Positions 1-10,928 are shown, counted from the first letter of the stretch. The stretch is 55,724 nucleotides of DNA from Methylobacterium symbioticum (GCF_902141845.1 NZ_CABFPH010000030.1:1-55724), one strand, 5' to 3'. Numbers and translations are program-made. Notes: generated from the letters alone by a model not told the origin.

Positions 1-1
1 C

Positions 2-91
2 GGCGTCGATCCCGGCCGGCGCGCCTACCGCACCGGCCTGCGCTCGCGCCCCGGCCACCACCGCCGCCACCGCCCCCGTCACCACCGCTGA
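2..91 (+). CDS. C-terminal fragment of an Arg/His-rich protein (5' end outside window)
   Basis: An open frame enters from the left edge and stops with TGA at 89-91. The visible 29 residues are rich in Arg, His, Gly and Pro and end in a run of HHRRH/RPRHHR type. Small basic secreted proteins with such tails are common in Methylobacterium-like genomes, but nothing diagnostic is visible. It converges on the minus-strand gene ending at 142. It could be chance, because GC-rich sequence opens frames easily. Confidence 0.3.
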   Translation, partial: GVDPGRRAYRTGLRSRPGHHRRHRPRHHR

Positions 92-141
92 GGCGCGCTG
101 CGGCGCCCGGCCCGGACGCCTCGCGACCGGGCCGCGCTCAG

Positions 142-1155
142 TCAGCTCAGCCGGAAGCGCAGCTCCCCGAGGCCTTCGAGGCTGGAGACGATCTCGTCCC
201 CGGCCTTCAGCCACGCGCGCTCTGCGCGCGGGATCTTCTCGCCGAAGATCACTCCCTGCGGCGTGCCGGTGTAGAAGATGTCGCCCGGCTTGAGGGTCAT
301 CACCTTCGAGGCGAAGCTGATCAGCTGCCGGCAGTTGAAGATCATGTCGTTGGTGTTCCAGTCCTGGCGGATCTTGCCGTTCACCACGGTCGTAAGCTTA
401 AGGTTGTTCGGGTCGGGCACGCGGTCGGCGGTGACGAGATAGGGCCCGAGCGGCGCGAAGCCGTCCGAGGTCTTCCCGATCATGAACTGCGAGGTGAGCG
501 TCTGCAGGTCGCGGGCGCTGAAATCGTTCCCGGTGCTGTAGCCGGCGACGTAGTCGAGCGCCTCCGCCTCCGAAACGTCGCGGCATTCGCGGCCGATCAC
601 CATCACCAGCTCGGTCTCGTAATCGAATTCCCGGGCCGCCTGCACCGGCAGCTTGATCGTGCCGCCGTGGTGGTTCAGCGCGTTGTTGTACTTGTTGAAC
701 AGCGGTGGATTCTTCGGGATCGGCGTCCCGGTCTCCTCGGCATGGTGCTTGTAGTTGAAGCCCATCATGATGATCTTTTCGGGCCGTGTGACCACCGGCG
801 CGAAGTCGATCTTCGCTTCGTCGAGCATCAGGCGCGGGTCGGGCGCCGCGTCCACCGCGTCGACGAGGGCGCGCAGCATCGGGCCGCGCCCGTTCTGGAG
901 AAGGTCGTCCATGTCGGCGGGGACGGGCAGGCCGAGGGCCGTGCCGGCGGCCGAGACGTCGAGGACGCCCTCCTTCCGCTTCACGCCGAGGCCGTAGCCC
1001 GCGCCCCGGCGCAGGTTGATCAGGACCATATCCCGCGGCATCGCGAAGGGCTGGGGCGTCGCACCGCGCGGCCGCTCGGCGGCTTGGGCGCCCCCCGCCA
1101 TCGCGGCCAGCCCCGCGGCCGTCATCGCCAGGAAATCGCGTCGATCACCGGTCAT
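142..1155 (-). CDS. Fumarylacetoacetate hydrolase (FAH) family protein with Tat signal
   Basis: 337 residues. Residues 1-26 look like a twin-arginine signal (DRRDFLAM, then an Ala/Gly-rich stretch ending AQA). The rest is a FAH-fold enzyme: FNYKHH at 133-138, acidic metal ligands E180, E182 and D211 (YETELV, NDFSARD), and YTGTPQGV near the C-terminus. Family members hydrolyse or decarboxylate 2-keto or acylpyruvate compounds using Mg2+ and are usually cytoplasmic, so a Tat leader is unusual; the substrate cannot be read from sequence. A near-perfect ribosome site (GGAGGAAACG) directly precedes the ATG, which supports the start that includes the leader. It stands alone, divergent from the gene at 1388. 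Confidence 0.85.
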   Translation of the reverse strand: MTGDRRDFLAMTAAGLAAMAGGAQAAERPRGATPQPFAMPRDMVLINLRRGAGYGLGVKRKEGVLDVSAAGTALGLPVPADMDDLLQNGRGPMLRALVDAVDAAPDPRLMLDEAKIDFAPVVTRPEKIIMMGFNYKHHAEETGTPIPKNPPLFNKYNNALNHHGGTIKLPVQAAREFDYETELVMVIGRECRDVSEAEALDYVAGYSTGNDFSARDLQTLTSQFMIGKTSDGFAPLGPYLVTADRVPDPNNLKLTTVVNGKIRQDWNTNDMIFNCRQLISFASKVMTLKPGDIFYTGTPQGVIFGEKIPRAERAWLKAGDEIVSSLEGLGELRFRLS

Positions 1156-1387
1156 CGTTTCCTCCTGCGGCAGCGCTGGCCGATCATCGCTGCCGGCCTC
1201 ACGTGCGCCCCGCCATGAAACCCGGCCGCGCGCGAAACGTCGACTGACAGGAGGGGCCCGGCGTCAACCTGTCCAAACCGTCATGTTCCGCAAACCTTCC
1301 CACAAGGCGCGGCGGGCCTAGATCGGCGAACGGTCAAGGTGCCGCCGTCGCGGCGCCGGCCGTACGGACAACAGGAGGAACCCGCCG

Positions 1388-4073
<2,686 letters not shown>

Positions 4074-4083
4074 GCGAAGCTGG

Positions 4084-4105
4084 GGCTCCCGGAACACCGG
4101 GAGCC
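4084..4105 (+). terminator. Stem-loop after the aspartate aminotransferase gene
   Basis: A perfect 9-bp GC stem (GGCTCCCGG/CCGGGAGCC) with an ACA-type 4-base loop starts 11 bases after the aminotransferase stop. There is no T-run, so it may act as a 3' stabiliser or a Rho-assisted end rather than a classical intrinsic terminator. Confidence 0.5.
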
Positions 4106-4165
4106 GCGCCGGAACGCCGTCAGGTCTCGCACAGTTTCTCCCGGCGTCCAGTCGGGAGAAACATC

Positions 4166-4447
4166 ATGCGGATCGTTGCCACGGCGTCGGCCATCGCACT
4201 CATGACGCTCGCGAGCATCGGTGCGGCAGAGGCGAAGGGTTGCATCAAGGGGGCCATCATCGGCGGCGTCGCCGGCCATTACCTGGCCGAGCGCGGGGTC
4301 GTCGGTGCCGTCGCAGGCTGCCTCGCCGGCCGCGCGCTCGCCAATCGGCGCGCTCAGCGGGAGATCGATTACGGCTCCCGCGTCCGCGCGCCCGATTCCG
4401 GGTACGGTGCGCCGCGCGGCTATCCCCGCCGCGATTACAGCTACTGA
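4166..4447 (+). CDS. Small exported glycine-zipper protein
   Basis: 93 residues. Signal peptide at residues 1-24 (ending AEA), then KGCIKGAIIGGVAGHYLAER and a second Gly-spaced hydrophobic stretch typical of glycine-zipper (2TM/YMGG-like) proteins, ending in an Arg/Tyr-rich tail. Such proteins insert in or line the envelope; the exact role is unknown. The ATG at 4166 follows GGGAGAAAC. It is convergent with the 58-residue membrane protein gene that ends at 4462. Confidence 0.7.
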   Translation: MRIVATASAIALMTLASIGAAEAKGCIKGAIIGGVAGHYLAERGVVGAVAGCLAGRALANRRAQREIDYGSRVRAPDSGYGAPRGYPRRDYSY

Positions 4448-4461
4448 CGGCCCGGACCGGT

Positions 4462-4638
4462 TCAGCGGCCGGATGACGGGCTGACCGAGCCCGTCATCAC
4501 CGGTTCCGGCGCGGCTTGCGCGCGGCGGGCGATGTCCCGCCGGTCGTGATCGAGCTTGTCCGCCGAGATCAGCGCCGCGGCGATCATCGCCCCGAGCGCG
4601 AGGGTCACCTTGGCCGCCTGCCAGATCCGTCCGAGCAT
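4462..4638 (-). CDS. Hypothetical 58-residue single-pass membrane protein
   Basis: An open frame from the ATG at 4638 to the TGA at 4462-4464. The product starts MLGRIWQAAK, then one hydrophobic segment (VTLALGAMIAAALISA, residues 11-26), then a charged cytoplasmic-looking stretch (DKLDHDRRDIARRA) and a short Pro/Ser tail. GAAGAG lies about nine bases before the start and codon usage matches neighbouring genes (G/C at almost all third positions). No family is recognised. It is probably a small inner-membrane protein. Confidence 0.5.
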   Translation of the reverse strand: MLGRIWQAAKVTLALGAMIAAALISADKLDHDRRDIARRAQAAPEPVMTGSVSPSSGR

Positions 4639-4820
4639 CGCCGCAACTCTTCAGCCGAACCGGGGCGCCTCCTGCGCCACGGGCGGATTGTGCGGCGCAC
4701 CCCTTCCCAAAGGTTTACGCGGACAGGTCCAATCCACCGGTCTGTGTCTTTCGCGGAACACCCGCGGCGACGCTCGCAGCCGCGTGCGGTCCCGCGGATT
4801 GCTGAATCCCTGAGGCGCAA

Positions 4821-5726
4821 TCAGTCCGCGGCCTGCTCGGCGAGAGCCCGGAACACGAGGGCGTGCCGGCGGGCGAGCGCGTCGATGTCATGGGTGTAGC
4901 CGCCGCCGATCACCGCGACGAGCGGGATGCCGCGCGCCCGCGCCTCGGCGACGACCAGGCGGTCGCGCGCCAGGAGGCCGTCGTCGCTGAGGCACAGGCG
5001 GCCGAGCCGGTCGTCCCGGTGCGGATCGACCCCGGCATTGTAGAAGACGAGGTCCGGCCGCAACCCGTCGAGGAGCGGCGGCAGCCGCGCGGCGAGCAGG
5101 TCGAGATAGGCGGCATCCTCCAGCCCGTCCGCGAGGCCGATATCGAGGTCGCCCGCGATCTTGCGCGTCGGATAGTTCCGCTCGCCGTGGATCGACAGGG
5201 TGAACAGGTCGGGGTCGTAGGCGAGGCAATCGGCGGTGCCGTCGCCCTGATGCACGTCGAGATCGACCACGAGGGCGCGGCTGATCGCGCCGTCGGCCCG
5301 GAGGGCGCGGGCGGCCACCGCCACGTCGTTGAAGACGCAGAAGCCCGCCCCCTGCTCGCGCCGCGCATGGTGGCTGCCGCCGGCGGTGCTGCCGGCAAGC
5401 CCTTCGGAGAGCGCGAGGCGCGCGGCGAGCAGCGTGCCGCCGACCGAGGCGCGGGAGCGGCGCACCACCGTCTCCGACACCGGCAGGCCGATATCGCGCT
5501 CGATCGCCCGGGGCACGGCCTGCGCGAGCACCGCCTCGACATAGGCGCGGCTATGGGCCTGGGCGAGGAGGTCGGCGGAGGCCGGCTCCGGCGTCACGAA
5601 ACCGAGGGGCGCGAGGCCATCCTCGGCGACGATCTCGGCGAGCCGCCCGTATTTCCGCATGGGAAAGCGGTGCCCGTCCGGCAGGCTGGCCTCGTAGGCC
5701 GGGTGGAACACGATGGGCGGGATCAT
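4821..5726 (-). CDS. Histone-deacetylase-family (class II / acetoin utilisation-like) deacetylase
   Basis: 301 residues, the usual size for bacterial HDAC-like proteins. Active-site landmarks are GGSHHAR (H119, H120), the zinc-binding DLDVHQGDGT (D157, H159), YNAGVDPH (D234) and the glycine loop VIGGGYTHD. They are Zn2+ amidohydrolases acting on acetyl-lysine, acetylpolyamines or similar amides; the substrate here is unknown. The frame extends upstream to 5945, but MIPPIVFHPAYEASLPDGH at 5726 is the family N-terminus. It is divergent from the glycosyltransferase at 5851. Confidence 0.88.
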   Translation of the reverse strand: MIPPIVFHPAYEASLPDGHRFPMRKYGRLAEIVAEDGLAPLGFVTPEPASADLLAQAHSRAYVEAVLAQAVPRAIERDIGLPVSETVVRRSRASVGGTLLAARLALSEGLAGSTAGGSHHARREQGAGFCVFNDVAVAARALRADGAISRALVVDLDVHQGDGTADCLAYDPDLFTLSIHGERNYPTRKIAGDLDIGLADGLEDAAYLDLLAARLPPLLDGLRPDLVFYNAGVDPHRDDRLGRLCLSDDGLLARDRLVVAEARARGIPLVAVIGGGYTHDIDALARRHALVFRALAEQAAD

Positions 5727-5850
5727 ACGGGTTCGGCTCGGCGCGGTGCCAGCGTCAACGTCATACGACTGATACAGCGCCACTGTTAGGGGGCTGCGGA
5801 ACGGCGCGGCGGCAGGTCGCGCCCGCGACCGAAGCCGGGGACAGGGCCGC

Positions 5851-7005
5851 ATGATCGAGGCGAACGCGACCGTGCTGGCCTTGGGTGTCTGCGGCCTCCT
5901 GACCCTCGTGAACCTCGTGAGCCTCGGGCTCACCGCCCGGCGCATCGGGCGTGTGCGCGGCCCCTCCGCCTTCTCGGCCGGCGCGCCGGTCTCGCTGGTG
6001 CGCCCGGTCTGCGGACTGGAGCCCTTCAGCGAGGAGACGCTCGGCCGCAGCTTCCGCCTCGCCTACCCCGCCTACGAGATCCTCTTCTGCGTGGCGAGCG
6101 CGCAGGACCCCGTCCTACCGCTGGTGCGCCGGCTGATCGCGGCGCATCCCCAGGTGCCGGCTCAGGTCATCGTCGGCGACGAGCGCGTGAGCGACAACCC
6201 GAAGCTCAACAATTGCGTGCGCGGCTGGGAGGCAGCGCGCCACGACTGGGTCGTGCTCGCCGATTCGAACGTGCTGATGCCGCCCGACTACCTGCAGCAG
6301 ATGCAGGCGGCCTGGCGGCCCGAGACGGGCCTCGTCTGCTCGACGCCGGTCGGCGCGCGGCCGGGCAGCTTCTGGGCCGAGGTGGAATGCGCCTTCCTCA
6401 ACACGCTTCAGGCGCGCTGGCAGTATACGGGCGAGACGCTGGGTCTCGGCTTTGCCCAGGGCAAGAGCATGCTCTGGCACCGGCCCTTCCTCGAGGCGCA
6501 AGGCGGCATCCGGGCGCTCGCCGCCGAGATCGCCGAGGACGCGGCGGCGACGAAGCTCGTCCGCGCGGCTGGTCGGCGCGTCCACCTCGTGCCGGCGCCG
6601 TTCGAGCAGCCGCTCGGGCCCCGCCGCTGGCGCGAGGTCTGGGCCCGGCAACTGCGCTGGGCGCGGCTGCGGCGGGTCACCTTTCCGCTCTTCTTCGCGC
6701 CCGAGATCGCGAGCGGCCTGTTGCTCCCCGCCGCGCTGGCCGGATGGCTCGCCGGCACGGCGGAGGCCGGGCTCGGCCTCGCGGCGATGCTCGCGGCGTT
6801 CTACGGCGCCGAGTACGCGCTCGCCGCGCGCCTCGGCTGGCACCGCTCCCCGACCCTCCTGCTCGCCTTCCTCGTGCGGGACCTGATGATCCCGCTGCTC
6901 TGGGCCCGCGCCTGGATGCGCGATGCGGTGGTTTGGCGCGGCAACGCCATGGACATCCGTCCGAAGCAGACGCGGCGCTTGCCTGTGGAGGCCGGCGCGG
7001 CCTAA
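5851..7005 (+). CDS. Ceramide glucosyltransferase-like GT (GT2/GT21)
   Basis: 384 residues. One N-terminal membrane segment (residues 8-28), then a GT-A domain with the PVSLVRPVCGLE start, NPKLNN, a D-x-N catalytic/metal motif (ADSNV, D138) and the membrane-proximal RQLRWAR (Q/RxxRW) motif, followed by two or three C-terminal hydrophobic segments. This order fits the ceramide glucosyltransferase / HpnI-type family, which transfers a sugar to a lipid at the inner membrane. The acceptor (sphingolipid-like, hopanoid or other) cannot be decided. The amidotransferase gene follows 35 bp downstream on the same strand, probably co-transcribed. Confidence 0.8.
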   Translation: MIEANATVLALGVCGLLTLVNLVSLGLTARRIGRVRGPSAFSAGAPVSLVRPVCGLEPFSEETLGRSFRLAYPAYEILFCVASAQDPVLPLVRRLIAAHPQVPAQVIVGDERVSDNPKLNNCVRGWEAARHDWVVLADSNVLMPPDYLQQMQAAWRPETGLVCSTPVGARPGSFWAEVECAFLNTLQARWQYTGETLGLGFAQGKSMLWHRPFLEAQGGIRALAAEIAEDAAATKLVRAAGRRVHLVPAPFEQPLGPRRWREVWARQLRWARLRRVTFPLFFAPEIASGLLLPAALAGWLAGTAEAGLGLAAMLAAFYGAEYALAARLGWHRSPTLLLAFLVRDLMIPLLWARAWMRDAVVWRGNAMDIRPKQTRRLPVEAGAA

Positions 7006-7040
7006 CCCGGCCTCCTCGGTTTCAGGACAGGCAGGCGCGG

Positions 7041-7730
7041 GTGAAGATCGCCATTCTCGAGACGGGCCGGCCGCCGGCGCGGCTCTCCGGCTTTCCCGGC
7101 TACGGGCGGATGTCGGCGGATCTGATCGGACCGGCGCATGCCTGCACGAGCTTCGACGTCCAGGCCGGATCCTGGCCGGACCCGTCCGCCTTCGATGCCG
7201 TGCTCGTCACCGGCTCGGCCGCGGGCGTCTACGATCCCCTGCCCTGGATCGCGTCGCTGATCGGGTTCCTGCGTGCGCTGCCGCCCGACAGAAAGCTGAT
7301 CGGCCTCTGCTTCGGTCACCAGATCATGGCCGAGGCCTATGGCGGCCGGGCGGAGAAGTCCGAGCGGGGCTGGGGCCTCGGCCTGCACCGCTACGACATC
7401 CACGCCCCCGCGCCCTTCATGGACGACCCGGCGCCGATCGCGGTTCCGGTGAGCCATCAGGATCAGGTCACGCGGCTGCCGGCGGCGGCGCGGGTGATCG
7501 GCGGCAACGCGCATTGTCCGAACGGCGTGCTCGCCTACGCCGACCGCGCCGCGCTCTCGTTCCAGTGCCACCCGGAATTCGCGCCCGACTACGCGCGCGC
7601 CCTCGTCCGGGATCACCGCGCGGCGCTGGACGATCCCGGCCTCGCGGACCGCGCGCTCGCGAGCCTCGACGCGCCGCACGACAGCGCCCGCGTGGGCGGC
7701 TGGATCCGTCGCTTTCTGGAGATGCCGTAA
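7041..7730 (+). CDS. Class I glutamine amidotransferase domain protein
   Basis: 229 residues from a GTG start. This is a complete class I amidotransferase fold with the nucleophile elbow LIGLCFGHQ (C90) and the His-Glu pair in QCHPEF (H177, E179). It is a stand-alone type-1 domain like YfeJ/GuaA-N relatives that hydrolyse glutamine or gamma-glutamyl compounds; the partner or substrate is unknown. It follows the lipid glycosyltransferase closely and stops seven bases before the opposing tRNA-Leu gene. The GTG at 7041 is chosen because the beta-strand KIAILETG begins immediately there. Confidence 0.85.
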   Translation: MKIAILETGRPPARLSGFPGYGRMSADLIGPAHACTSFDVQAGSWPDPSAFDAVLVTGSAAGVYDPLPWIASLIGFLRALPPDRKLIGLCFGHQIMAEAYGGRAEKSERGWGLGLHRYDIHAPAPFMDDPAPIAVPVSHQDQVTRLPAAARVIGGNAHCPNGVLAYADRAALSFQCHPEFAPDYARALVRDHRAALDDPGLADRALASLDAPHDSARVGGWIRRFLEMP

Positions 7731-7736
7731 GGGCGG

Positions 7737-7821
7737 TGGTGCGGGTAGAGGGAATCGAACCCCCACGCCTTGCGGCTGGCGATTTTGAGTCGCCCGCGTC
7801 TACCAGTTCCGCCATACCCGC
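7737..7821 (-). tRNA. tRNA-Leu (anticodon CAA)
   Basis: Read on the minus strand the sequence folds as a cloverleaf: acceptor GCGGGTA pairs with TACCCGC, the D-arm contains GGAACTGGTAGACGC, and the anticodon stem GGCGA/TCGCC encloses loop CTCAAAA (anticodon CAA, reading UUG). A short class-II variable arm (GCC-GCAA-GGC) and T-arm GGGGG-TTCGATT-CCCTC follow. The discriminator A and the CCA end are encoded. The extra arm and the GCGGGTATGGCGGAA start are typical of leucine tRNAs. Confidence 0.95.
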
Positions 7822-7962
7822 GCGGCGAGCCTCATCGCACAGGTCGCGCGCCGCCACCAGCCCCTTCGGAGACGCTCGCCCGCGCCTGTCGCGTCCAAGC
7901 TGGTCAGCGGCGCGCAGCTGTGCTCAAAGGGCGCGCCCTCCCCACGCACGCGACTGTGGTTC

Positions 7963-8544
7963 ATGATCCGCCGCCTCTACGAGTGGATACTCGCGCTCAG
8001 CGGCAAGCCGTCGGCGCCCTGGGCCCTCGGCGCCGTCGCCTTCGCCGAGAGCTCGTTCTTCCCCGTTCCCCCCGACGTGATGCTGGTGCCGATGGCGGTG
8101 AGCCGGCCGGACCGGGTCTGGTTCTACGCGACCATCACCACGGTCGCCTCGGTGCTCGGCGGCCTCGTCGGCTACGCGATCGGCGCGCTGCTGTTCGATT
8201 CCCTCGGGCAGTGGCTGATCAGGCTCTACGGCTTGCAGAACTCGGCGGCGACCTTCCAGGAGTCCTATGCCGCCTACGGCCACTGGGTGATCCTGCTCAA
8301 GGGGCTGACGCCGATCCCCTACAAGCTCGTCACCATCACCTCGGGCTTCGCCCATTACAGCCTGTTCTGGTTCACCGTGCTCTCGGTGGTCACGCGCGGG
8401 GCGCGCTTCTTCCTGCTGGCGGCCCTGCTCGGCCGCTACGGCGTCCAGATCCGCGGCGTGCTCGACCGGCACCTCAACGCCGTCGCCGCGATCTCGGTGG
8501 CGGTGATCGTCCTCGGCTTCGTCCTGTTCAAGGTGATCCTGTGA
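7963..8544 (+). CDS. YqaA/DedA-type membrane protein (VTT domain)
   Basis: 193 residues with four to five hydrophobic segments and the SNARE-associated/DedA signature: FAESSFFPVPPDVMLVPM near the N-terminus, GGLVGYAIGAL, and the LLKGLTPIPYKLVTITSG re-entrant segment. YqaA-type DedA relatives are thought to be membrane transporters or flippases important for envelope homeostasis; the substrate here is not known. The last codons overlap the GTG of dsbB (GTGA), so the two are translationally coupled. Confidence 0.85.
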   Translation: MIRRLYEWILALSGKPSAPWALGAVAFAESSFFPVPPDVMLVPMAVSRPDRVWFYATITTVASVLGGLVGYAIGALLFDSLGQWLIRLYGLQNSAATFQESYAAYGHWVILLKGLTPIPYKLVTITSGFAHYSLFWFTVLSVVTRGARFFLLAALLGRYGVQIRGVLDRHLNAVAAISVAVIVLGFVLFKVIL

Positions 8545-9032
8545 TCAACGAGACCGCTCTCCTGCGCCTCAAGCGCGCGGCCCTCGCCGTCCTGATCGGC
8601 TCCGTGCTGACGGTCGGCGCCGCCCTGGTCCTGGAGCACGGCTACGGCTACGCGCCGTGCAAGCTCTGCCTGACCGAGCGCCTGCCCTACTACGCCGCGA
8701 TCCCCCTGGCGCTCGGCGGGCTCCTCCTGCCGGAGCGTCTGGCGCGTCTGGCGCTCGGCCTCGCGGCGGCGGGCCTGCTCTACGGGGCCGGTCTCGGCGT
8801 CTACCATGCGGGCGCGGAATGGGGCTTCTGGCCGGGCCCGTCCGATTGCGGCGGCGGCACCGGTGCGAATCCGCGCGAGGTCGGCGCCTTCCTCGACGCG
8901 CTGCAGAGCGTGAAGGTGGTCGATTGCTCCACCGCGGCGCTGCGCGTGCTCGGGATCTCGCTGGCGGGCTGGAACGCGGTGATCGCCTTCGTGCTCGCCG
9001 CCATCGCCGGGACGAGCGCCGTCAAGGGATAG
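8541..9032 (+). CDS. dsbB: Disulfide bond formation protein B
   Basis: 163 residues, four predicted membrane helices. The first periplasmic loop carries the redox pair C-K-L-C (APCKLCLTER) and the second loop carries the other cysteine pair (PSDCGGG and VVDCSTA), as in DsbB, which reoxidises DsbA and passes electrons to quinone. GTG start overlapping the upstream stop. No dsbA is in the window. The product is shorter than E. coli DsbB but matches the compact alphaproteobacterial form. Confidence 0.88.
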   Translation: MINETALLRLKRAALAVLIGSVLTVGAALVLEHGYGYAPCKLCLTERLPYYAAIPLALGGLLLPERLARLALGLAAAGLLYGAGLGVYHAGAEWGFWPGPSDCGGGTGANPREVGAFLDALQSVKVVDCSTAALRVLGISLAGWNAVIAFVLAAIAGTSAVKG

Positions 9033-9044
9033 GGCACGCGGCCA

Positions 9045-9200
9045 GACGCGCTCTCGTTCGCCGAACCGGTCTCCACGTCGTCGGAGAGCGGCCCTAGAGC
9101 ATTTTCTATGATCCTTGGATCACGGAAAATGCTCTATCTGTTTGATTGTGCCGCATTTTCTTTCGCGGAACCGGCGACCACTTCCGCGGAAAATGCTCTA
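9045..9200. repeat. Composite palindromic intergenic repeats (TAGAGC-ended)
   Basis: Three pieces fill the dsbB-DUF1178 gap. 9045-9081 is a near copy of 51958-51994 (GACGCGCTCTC.TTCGCCGAA type, with ACCGGT). 9095-9136 is a small perfect-ended element: TAGAGCATTTTC at one end and GAAAATGCTCTA at the other. 9153-9200 repeats the pattern with GCATTTTC and GAAAATGCTCTA ends. The last CTA (9198-9200) is the complement of the TAG stop of the DUF1178 gene. Confidence 0.75.
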
Positions 9201-9662
9201 GTTGCGGTCGTCCGGCAGGACCGGCAGGGGCGCCACGTCGATGCCCTCCTCGATCAGGGCGCGGGCCTCCTCCGCGCTCGCCTGGCCGTAGATCGAGCGC
9301 TCCTCGCTCTCGCCGTAATGGATCTTGCGCGCCTCCTCGGGGAAACGCGCGCCGACATGCTCGGAATTCGCCATCACCTGCTCGCGCACCGCACGCAGCA
9401 GGGCGCGCATCTGGCGCGCCGGCTCGGCGATCATCGGGACGGGCTGGGGGGTGGGCGGGGCGGCCGCCGGAGCGGGCGCCGCCGCTTCGCCCCGATCGGT
9501 GCGCGCCACGCGCGGCGCCATCATCGCCTTCGACACGGCCCTGGACTCGCAGACCGGGCAGGTCACGAGACCGCGGGCGGCCTGCGCGTCGTAGGAGTCG
9601 GAGGACGGGAACCAGCTCTCGAAGGTGTGGCCGGCCTCGCAGGCGAGCGCGTAGCGGATCAT
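9198..9662 (-). CDS. DUF1178 family protein
   Basis: 154 residues. The N-terminus MIRYALACEAGHTFESWFP with a CPVC pair about residue 35 is the zinc-ribbon-like start of the DUF1178 family; an Ala/Pro-rich linker and a C-terminal helical part (REQVMANSEHVG, KIHYGE) complete it. It is conserved in alpha- and betaproteobacteria, role unknown. The stop codon TAG lies inside the terminal TAGAGC of a repeat element, so the very C-terminus may have been set by that element. Confidence 0.88.
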   Translation of the reverse strand: MIRYALACEAGHTFESWFPSSDSYDAQAARGLVTCPVCESRAVSKAMMAPRVARTDRGEAAAPAPAAAPPTPQPVPMIAEPARQMRALLRAVREQVMANSEHVGARFPEEARKIHYGESEERSIYGQASAEEARALIEEGIDVAPLPVLPDDRN

Positions 9663-9730
9663 GATCAGGGTTTCAGATGCTCAGGCGCCGGGTTCGACCG
9701 CCGCGGAGGAGATATAGGGGCGCCGCCGCC

Positions 9731-10594
9731 TCACTGCGACGGCGCGCCGACGCGCTCGACCCGGAACGGCCGGGCATGGGCGAGGGCCGGGATGCGCTGG
9801 CGCGCATCCGCGACCTTGGCGAGGTCGATCTCGGCCAGGATGATTCCGGGCTCGTTGCCGCCCGCATCGGCGAGCACCCGGCCCCAGGGGTCGATGATGA
9901 CCGAATGGCCGAACGTGTCGCGTCCGTCCTCGTGCCGGCCGCCCTGGGCGGCGGAGATCATGAACGAGCCGGTCTCGATGGCGCGCGCCCGCTGAAGCAC
10001 GTGCCAGTGGGCCTCCCCGGTCTGCTGCGTGAAGCAGGCCGGCGCCGTCAGCACGGCGGCGCCGGCTTCCGCGAGCGCCCGGAACAGGGCCGGGAAGCGC
10101 AGATCGTAGCAGATGCCGAGGCCGATCGGGGCGAGCGCCGTCTCGGCCACCACGGCGCAGGCGCCACCGGTATAGGTCGCGGATTCGCGCCAGGACTCGC
10201 CGTTGGGCAGGTCGACATCGTAGAGGTGGAGCTTGTCGTAGGAGGCGAGGATCTCGCCGTCGGCGTCGATCAGGAAGGCGCGGTTGGCCACCTTGTCGCC
10301 GTTCCGCACGGCGAGGGAGCCGACCTGCACCACGGTGCCCGTCTCCCGCGCCACCTCGCGCAGGGCTGCGAGCACCGGATCATCCGCCTCGGCCGTCACC
10401 AGCTCGAACAGGCGGGTGCGGCTGCGCTCGACGAGCGAGGTCATCTCCGGGGTCTGAACATACTGCGCGCCCGCCTTCGCCGCCTCGCGCACGCCGGCCA
10501 CCGCCGCATCCCGGTTCGCCAGCAGGTCGCGGCCCGAGCGCATCTGCACGCAGGCGGCGACGAAGGCCGAGGTCGGCTCAGGCATCGGCGGCAT
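9731..10594 (-). CDS. Carbon-nitrogen hydrolase (nitrilase superfamily, Nit1/Nit2-like)
   Basis: 287 residues. The catalytic triad is visible: Glu in TPEMTS, Lys in YDKLHLYDVD and Cys in GICYDLRFP. The sequence resembles Nit1/Nit2-type amidases, which hydrolyse deaminated glutathione or omega-amides of 2-oxo acids. The start (ATG at 10594, or ATG at 10585) lies inside the end of grxC, so the two are co-transcribed and probably coupled; a link to glutathione metabolism suits a glutaredoxin partner. Exact substrate is inferred only. Confidence 0.88.
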   Translation of the reverse strand: MPPMPEPTSAFVAACVQMRSGRDLLANRDAAVAGVREAAKAGAQYVQTPEMTSLVERSRTRLFELVTAEADDPVLAALREVARETGTVVQVGSLAVRNGDKVANRAFLIDADGEILASYDKLHLYDVDLPNGESWRESATYTGGACAVVAETALAPIGLGICYDLRFPALFRALAEAGAAVLTAPACFTQQTGEAHWHVLQRARAIETGSFMISAAQGGRHEDGRDTFGHSVIIDPWGRVLADAGGNEPGIILAEIDLAKVADARQRIPALAHARPFRVERVGAPSQ

Positions 10595-10847
10595 CCTTCA
10601 GCAGCGGGTCGAGCTTGCCGCTGCGGTCGAGGGCGTAGAGGTCGTCGCAGCCGCCGACATGCCTGTCGCCCACGAAGATCTGCGGCACGCTGGTCCGCCC
10701 GCCGGCCCACTGGACCATGGTCGCCCGGGCGCCGGCCGTCTTCTCGACGTCGATTTCCTGGAAGGTGACGCCCTTCTCCTTCAGCAGGCTCTTGGCCGCC
10801 GAGCAGTAGGGGCACCAGGCGGTGGTATAGATCGTGACAGGCGGCAT
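10578..10847 (-). CDS. grxC: Glutaredoxin 3
   Basis: 89 residues, standard glutaredoxin length. Active site CPYC at residues 12-15 after TIYTTAW, the glutathione-binding cis-Pro motif TSVPQIFVG, and GGCDDLYAL. It reduces protein and small-molecule disulfides with glutathione. It overlaps the downstream nitrilase-family gene by 17 bases (8 if the second ATG is used), forming a two-gene unit. Confidence 0.93.
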   Translation of the reverse strand: MPPVTIYTTAWCPYCSAAKSLLKEKGVTFQEIDVEKTAGARATMVQWAGGRTSVPQIFVGDRHVGGCDDLYALDRSGKLDPLLKDAADA

Positions 10848-10928
10848 GGACGCGTCCCGCGGATGGAGCCCGTCATATAGGGCGAGCCCCGCCCTCCCGC
10901 CTATGGCACGGACGCCACGGGGCGCCGC

